From Dermatophagoides farinae (Eukaryota; Arthropoda; Arachnida; Sarcoptiformes; Pyroglyphidae): a stretch of 64,000 nt of DNA. Made by a program: the position numbers and the translations under genes. Each line of letters starts with the position of its first letter. Position 1 is the stretch's first letter. Location: positions 3,281,001 to 3,345,000 of the forward strand of contig NC_134685.1 of assembly GCF_024713945.1 (NCBI RefSeq), given 5' to 3'. Positions 61,838 through 64,000 of this stretch are shown one piece after another. The notes under the pieces were generated by a model. The model worked only from the letters and a program-made list of their open reading frames with translations, was not told the DNA's origin and did no database searches.

Positions 61838-63894
61838 GAAATTACTTACAATTGTAATAGATGCATATGATTTCAATGGAGAAGACACGCCCACGATTTT
61901 ATAAGATTTATATAATATATTATTGCCACTACTACTACGGTTATTATTATTGTTTTTTCTTGTTATTAAAATGTGATTGAATAATATTGCATAATGCTAC
62001 TATCAATTTGAATTTTTTTTTTTTGACTGATGGAATGTAATGAAAGAAAGAGACAAACAAGCCACAGACACATATAACACATTGTCTTCCGTGTATGCGC
62101 AGTAGAATTTTTTTTTTTTTAATATTTTGATCGATAATCCATTGAGCATCATCTATATATAACGGCATAAAATGATCATCGATGATGATGGAAATCATTA
62201 TAATCGTAATATAAATAAATTAAACAGACAAAAAAATAGAAATTTTTCAATTTCAAATTCAGGACTCGATTGGTGCAGAATATAAATGACTATTTAATTT
62301 TAGTCATCATTATCCTGTACACTGTTGTTATCTGAATGAGAATGATAACCAAAAAAAGACCAATAACCATTTCATTTACATTGTAAATAAATATCACATT
62401 CATATGGTCATTTGTTATTTACCGGTTATTTATTTTTTTTCCGAGAAAAAAAAACAGAATGAAAAACAAAAATTTTCATCATGATGAACTTGAGATTATT
62501 TTTGTTTTTGTTTCGTCTCGGTAAAATGAATTTTTTTCCCATCTTCTTCATGAAATAATTAAAGCGGAACTTTTCGTCTAGGGTTGATTAATCAAATGAA
62601 TCGATTATTTTGCTGAATCTGATTCATGAAAAATTTTGTTAATTTTTTTTTTTGCTGAAAAATTTCATTTCCATTAATTACAAGGAAATTTCCAAAACAG
62701 GAAAAAACTTGCAGGAAACACAGCCTTTCCTTTCCAGAAAAATTTCTCTCTCTCTCTCTCTCCCAATCATGATGATCATTGCTCCATCATCATTATCTTA
62801 ATCGTTTCGCTGTTGACGATGATGTTGATGGAAAAAAAAAAGAAATTCAAGATCATTATCCAAGTGAAAAAAAAAATCCATTCTCTCTCTCTCTCTTTCT
62901 CTAGGTTTGAAAACAAAATAACAAAAAGTTCACGATCGTGACCCTATGACCTTTACACATAAATAATATATACACACACACCATACAGACAATTTTTTTT
63001 CTTTTTCTTTTTCTATTTCTTGTTCAGCAAAGATGAATGAATATGCACACTGAATGGATTGGATTTGGATTGAATTCATGTGTGTCTATTGTAGACTAAT
63101 ATTTCGTCGTTGTCGTTGTCATCATCAAAAGTTCGCCAAACTTGCCAACAACAGCGATGATGAAGATGATGGCGTGATGATGCCATTACGGAATCATTTT
63201 ACTACTATGCAAGGAGCGAGGGGAAATAAAATGAATGACAAAAATTGTGACATTTTTTTTCCCGGACAAATCAGAGAAATTTTTTTTGACATTTTCTCTG
63301 CGGATTATCAGATTATCACCATTGTCATTAATGGAATATATTGGAATTTTTTTAATTTGATTGATCGATTGATTTGGTTTCGATTTCCATTTCGAATTTG
63401 AATGATTGTTATGTCTAAATAGTTATATGCAACAAGTGTTTTGTGTCCGTTTCATTCTTGTCGATCACTATAGAGACAATCCAATCGGACATTATGGGCG
63501 AATGTTTTAAAAACGATAAATGAAATTAATCCTTTTGTTTTTAAAAAAAACGATCCATTGTTGTTTGGAACAGGAAAAAAAACGTGTTGTTGTTGTTTCG
63601 GCCAATTTCCAGTAAATTTTTTTTCGAAGAAAAATGAATTTTTTTTTTGTTTTTTGTTTTTTGCTAAATAAAATTTTCATCAGACAAGCACTGTTGATTT
63701 CAATTTCAATCTGACATTCATTTCATTCGTGTTTATATAATGGTTGTGAGTGATCCAAAAGGTCAATGTTGTTTTCGTTGATCATATCAAGTTTTTTTTT
63801 TTGTTTAATTAATTAATTAGCTGAAAAAAATTTGCTTCCAATCATCATGTCATATATGAATGGGTCATTTTTCATCTGTTGCAATGTCCGTATC

Positions 63895-63898
<4 letters not shown>

Positions 63899-63926
<28 letters not shown>
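63899..63926. repeat. (TG)n microsatellite
   Basis: Fourteen uninterrupted TG units near the right edge of the window. Confidence 0.9.
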
Positions 63927-64000
63927 CTGTTAGATTCGATCCGTCAATCCAATACGTTTTATGGATTGATTGAACTTCGAAAACAGCAGGATTTTTAAGA

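Larger units (their letters stand above)
60255..64000. other. No convincing gene; microsatellite-rich
   Basis: Apart from the doubtful exon at 60740-60899, the stretch consists of AT-rich DNA with many simple repeats. A frame at 63095-63250 (KFAKLANNSDDEDDGVMMPL region) follows a TGTAG acceptor-like site but matches no family. It may be HR3 upstream sequence or intergenic. Confidence 0.45.

Noticed and set aside
63054-63401. 115-codon plus frame with an acidic patch (NNSDDEDDG)
   Set aside because: An acceptor-like site precedes it but there is no donor, partner exon or recognisable family; kept only as a remark in the gap entry.

Overview
The window is AT-rich nuclear DNA from a small arthropod, most likely an acariform (astigmatid) mite such as a house-dust or scab mite. 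Introns are mostly very short (about 50-85 nt), genes are compact with 150-300 bp gaps, coding regions carry Asn/Gln/Thr/Ser runs from CAA/AAT/ACA/TCA repeats, and the intergenic DNA is full of CA/TG, CT and CAT/GAT microsatellites. All recognisable proteins are animal-like. The species call is inference; the arthropod call is strong, because HR96 and HR3 nuclear receptors are both present.

Layout. 1-6.0 kb has no recognisable gene. 6.0-8.9 kb holds a head-to-head pair: splicing factor PRPF18 (minus) and an RPA1-like single-stranded-DNA-binding protein (plus). 10.0-12.2 kb is an HR96/DAF-12-type nuclear receptor (5 exons). 15.1-17.1 kb is choline/ethanolamine kinase (4 exons). 17.9-26.5 kb is a histone island. 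It has an outlying trio (H2B, an intron-containing H2A, H4) without histone 3' stem-loops, then a canonical quartet (H3, H2B, H2A, H4) in which every gene has a stem-loop and a downstream U7-type element, then a worn LINE fragment, then histone H1. 28.0-29.9 kb is RNF10. A near-perfect inverted repeat with CTCF-like motifs follows at 30.1-30.4 kb. 30.7-36.2 kb is a tight housekeeping block: nicalin and COG6 (minus), then MRPL19 (plus) from a shared promoter with COG6.

36.2-40.1 kb is gene-free but carries eight YGTGGGAA motifs, the Su(H)/CSL (Notch effector) site, immediately upstream of a hairy/HES bHLH-Orange-WRPW repressor at 40.1-41.2 kb. 44.1-46.4 kb encodes mitochondrial ClpX. 48.7-52.9 kb (minus) is the ROR-type receptor HR3 in nine coding exons. 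A second, conserved-looking HR3 N-terminal exon lies 7.6 kb further upstream at 60.2 kb, so most of 52.9-60.2 kb is probably intron. 60.3-64 kb shows no convincing gene.

The strongest second-look items are the Su(H)-site cluster, the duplex organisation of the histone genes (stem-loop versus probable poly(A) copies, an H2A intron, an H4 conversion tract, an inverted promoter motif), the distant HR3 N-terminal exon, and the CTCF-like inverted repeat. Exon boundaries were derived by eye from GT/AG sites, reading frame and protein-family memory; none was tested computationally.
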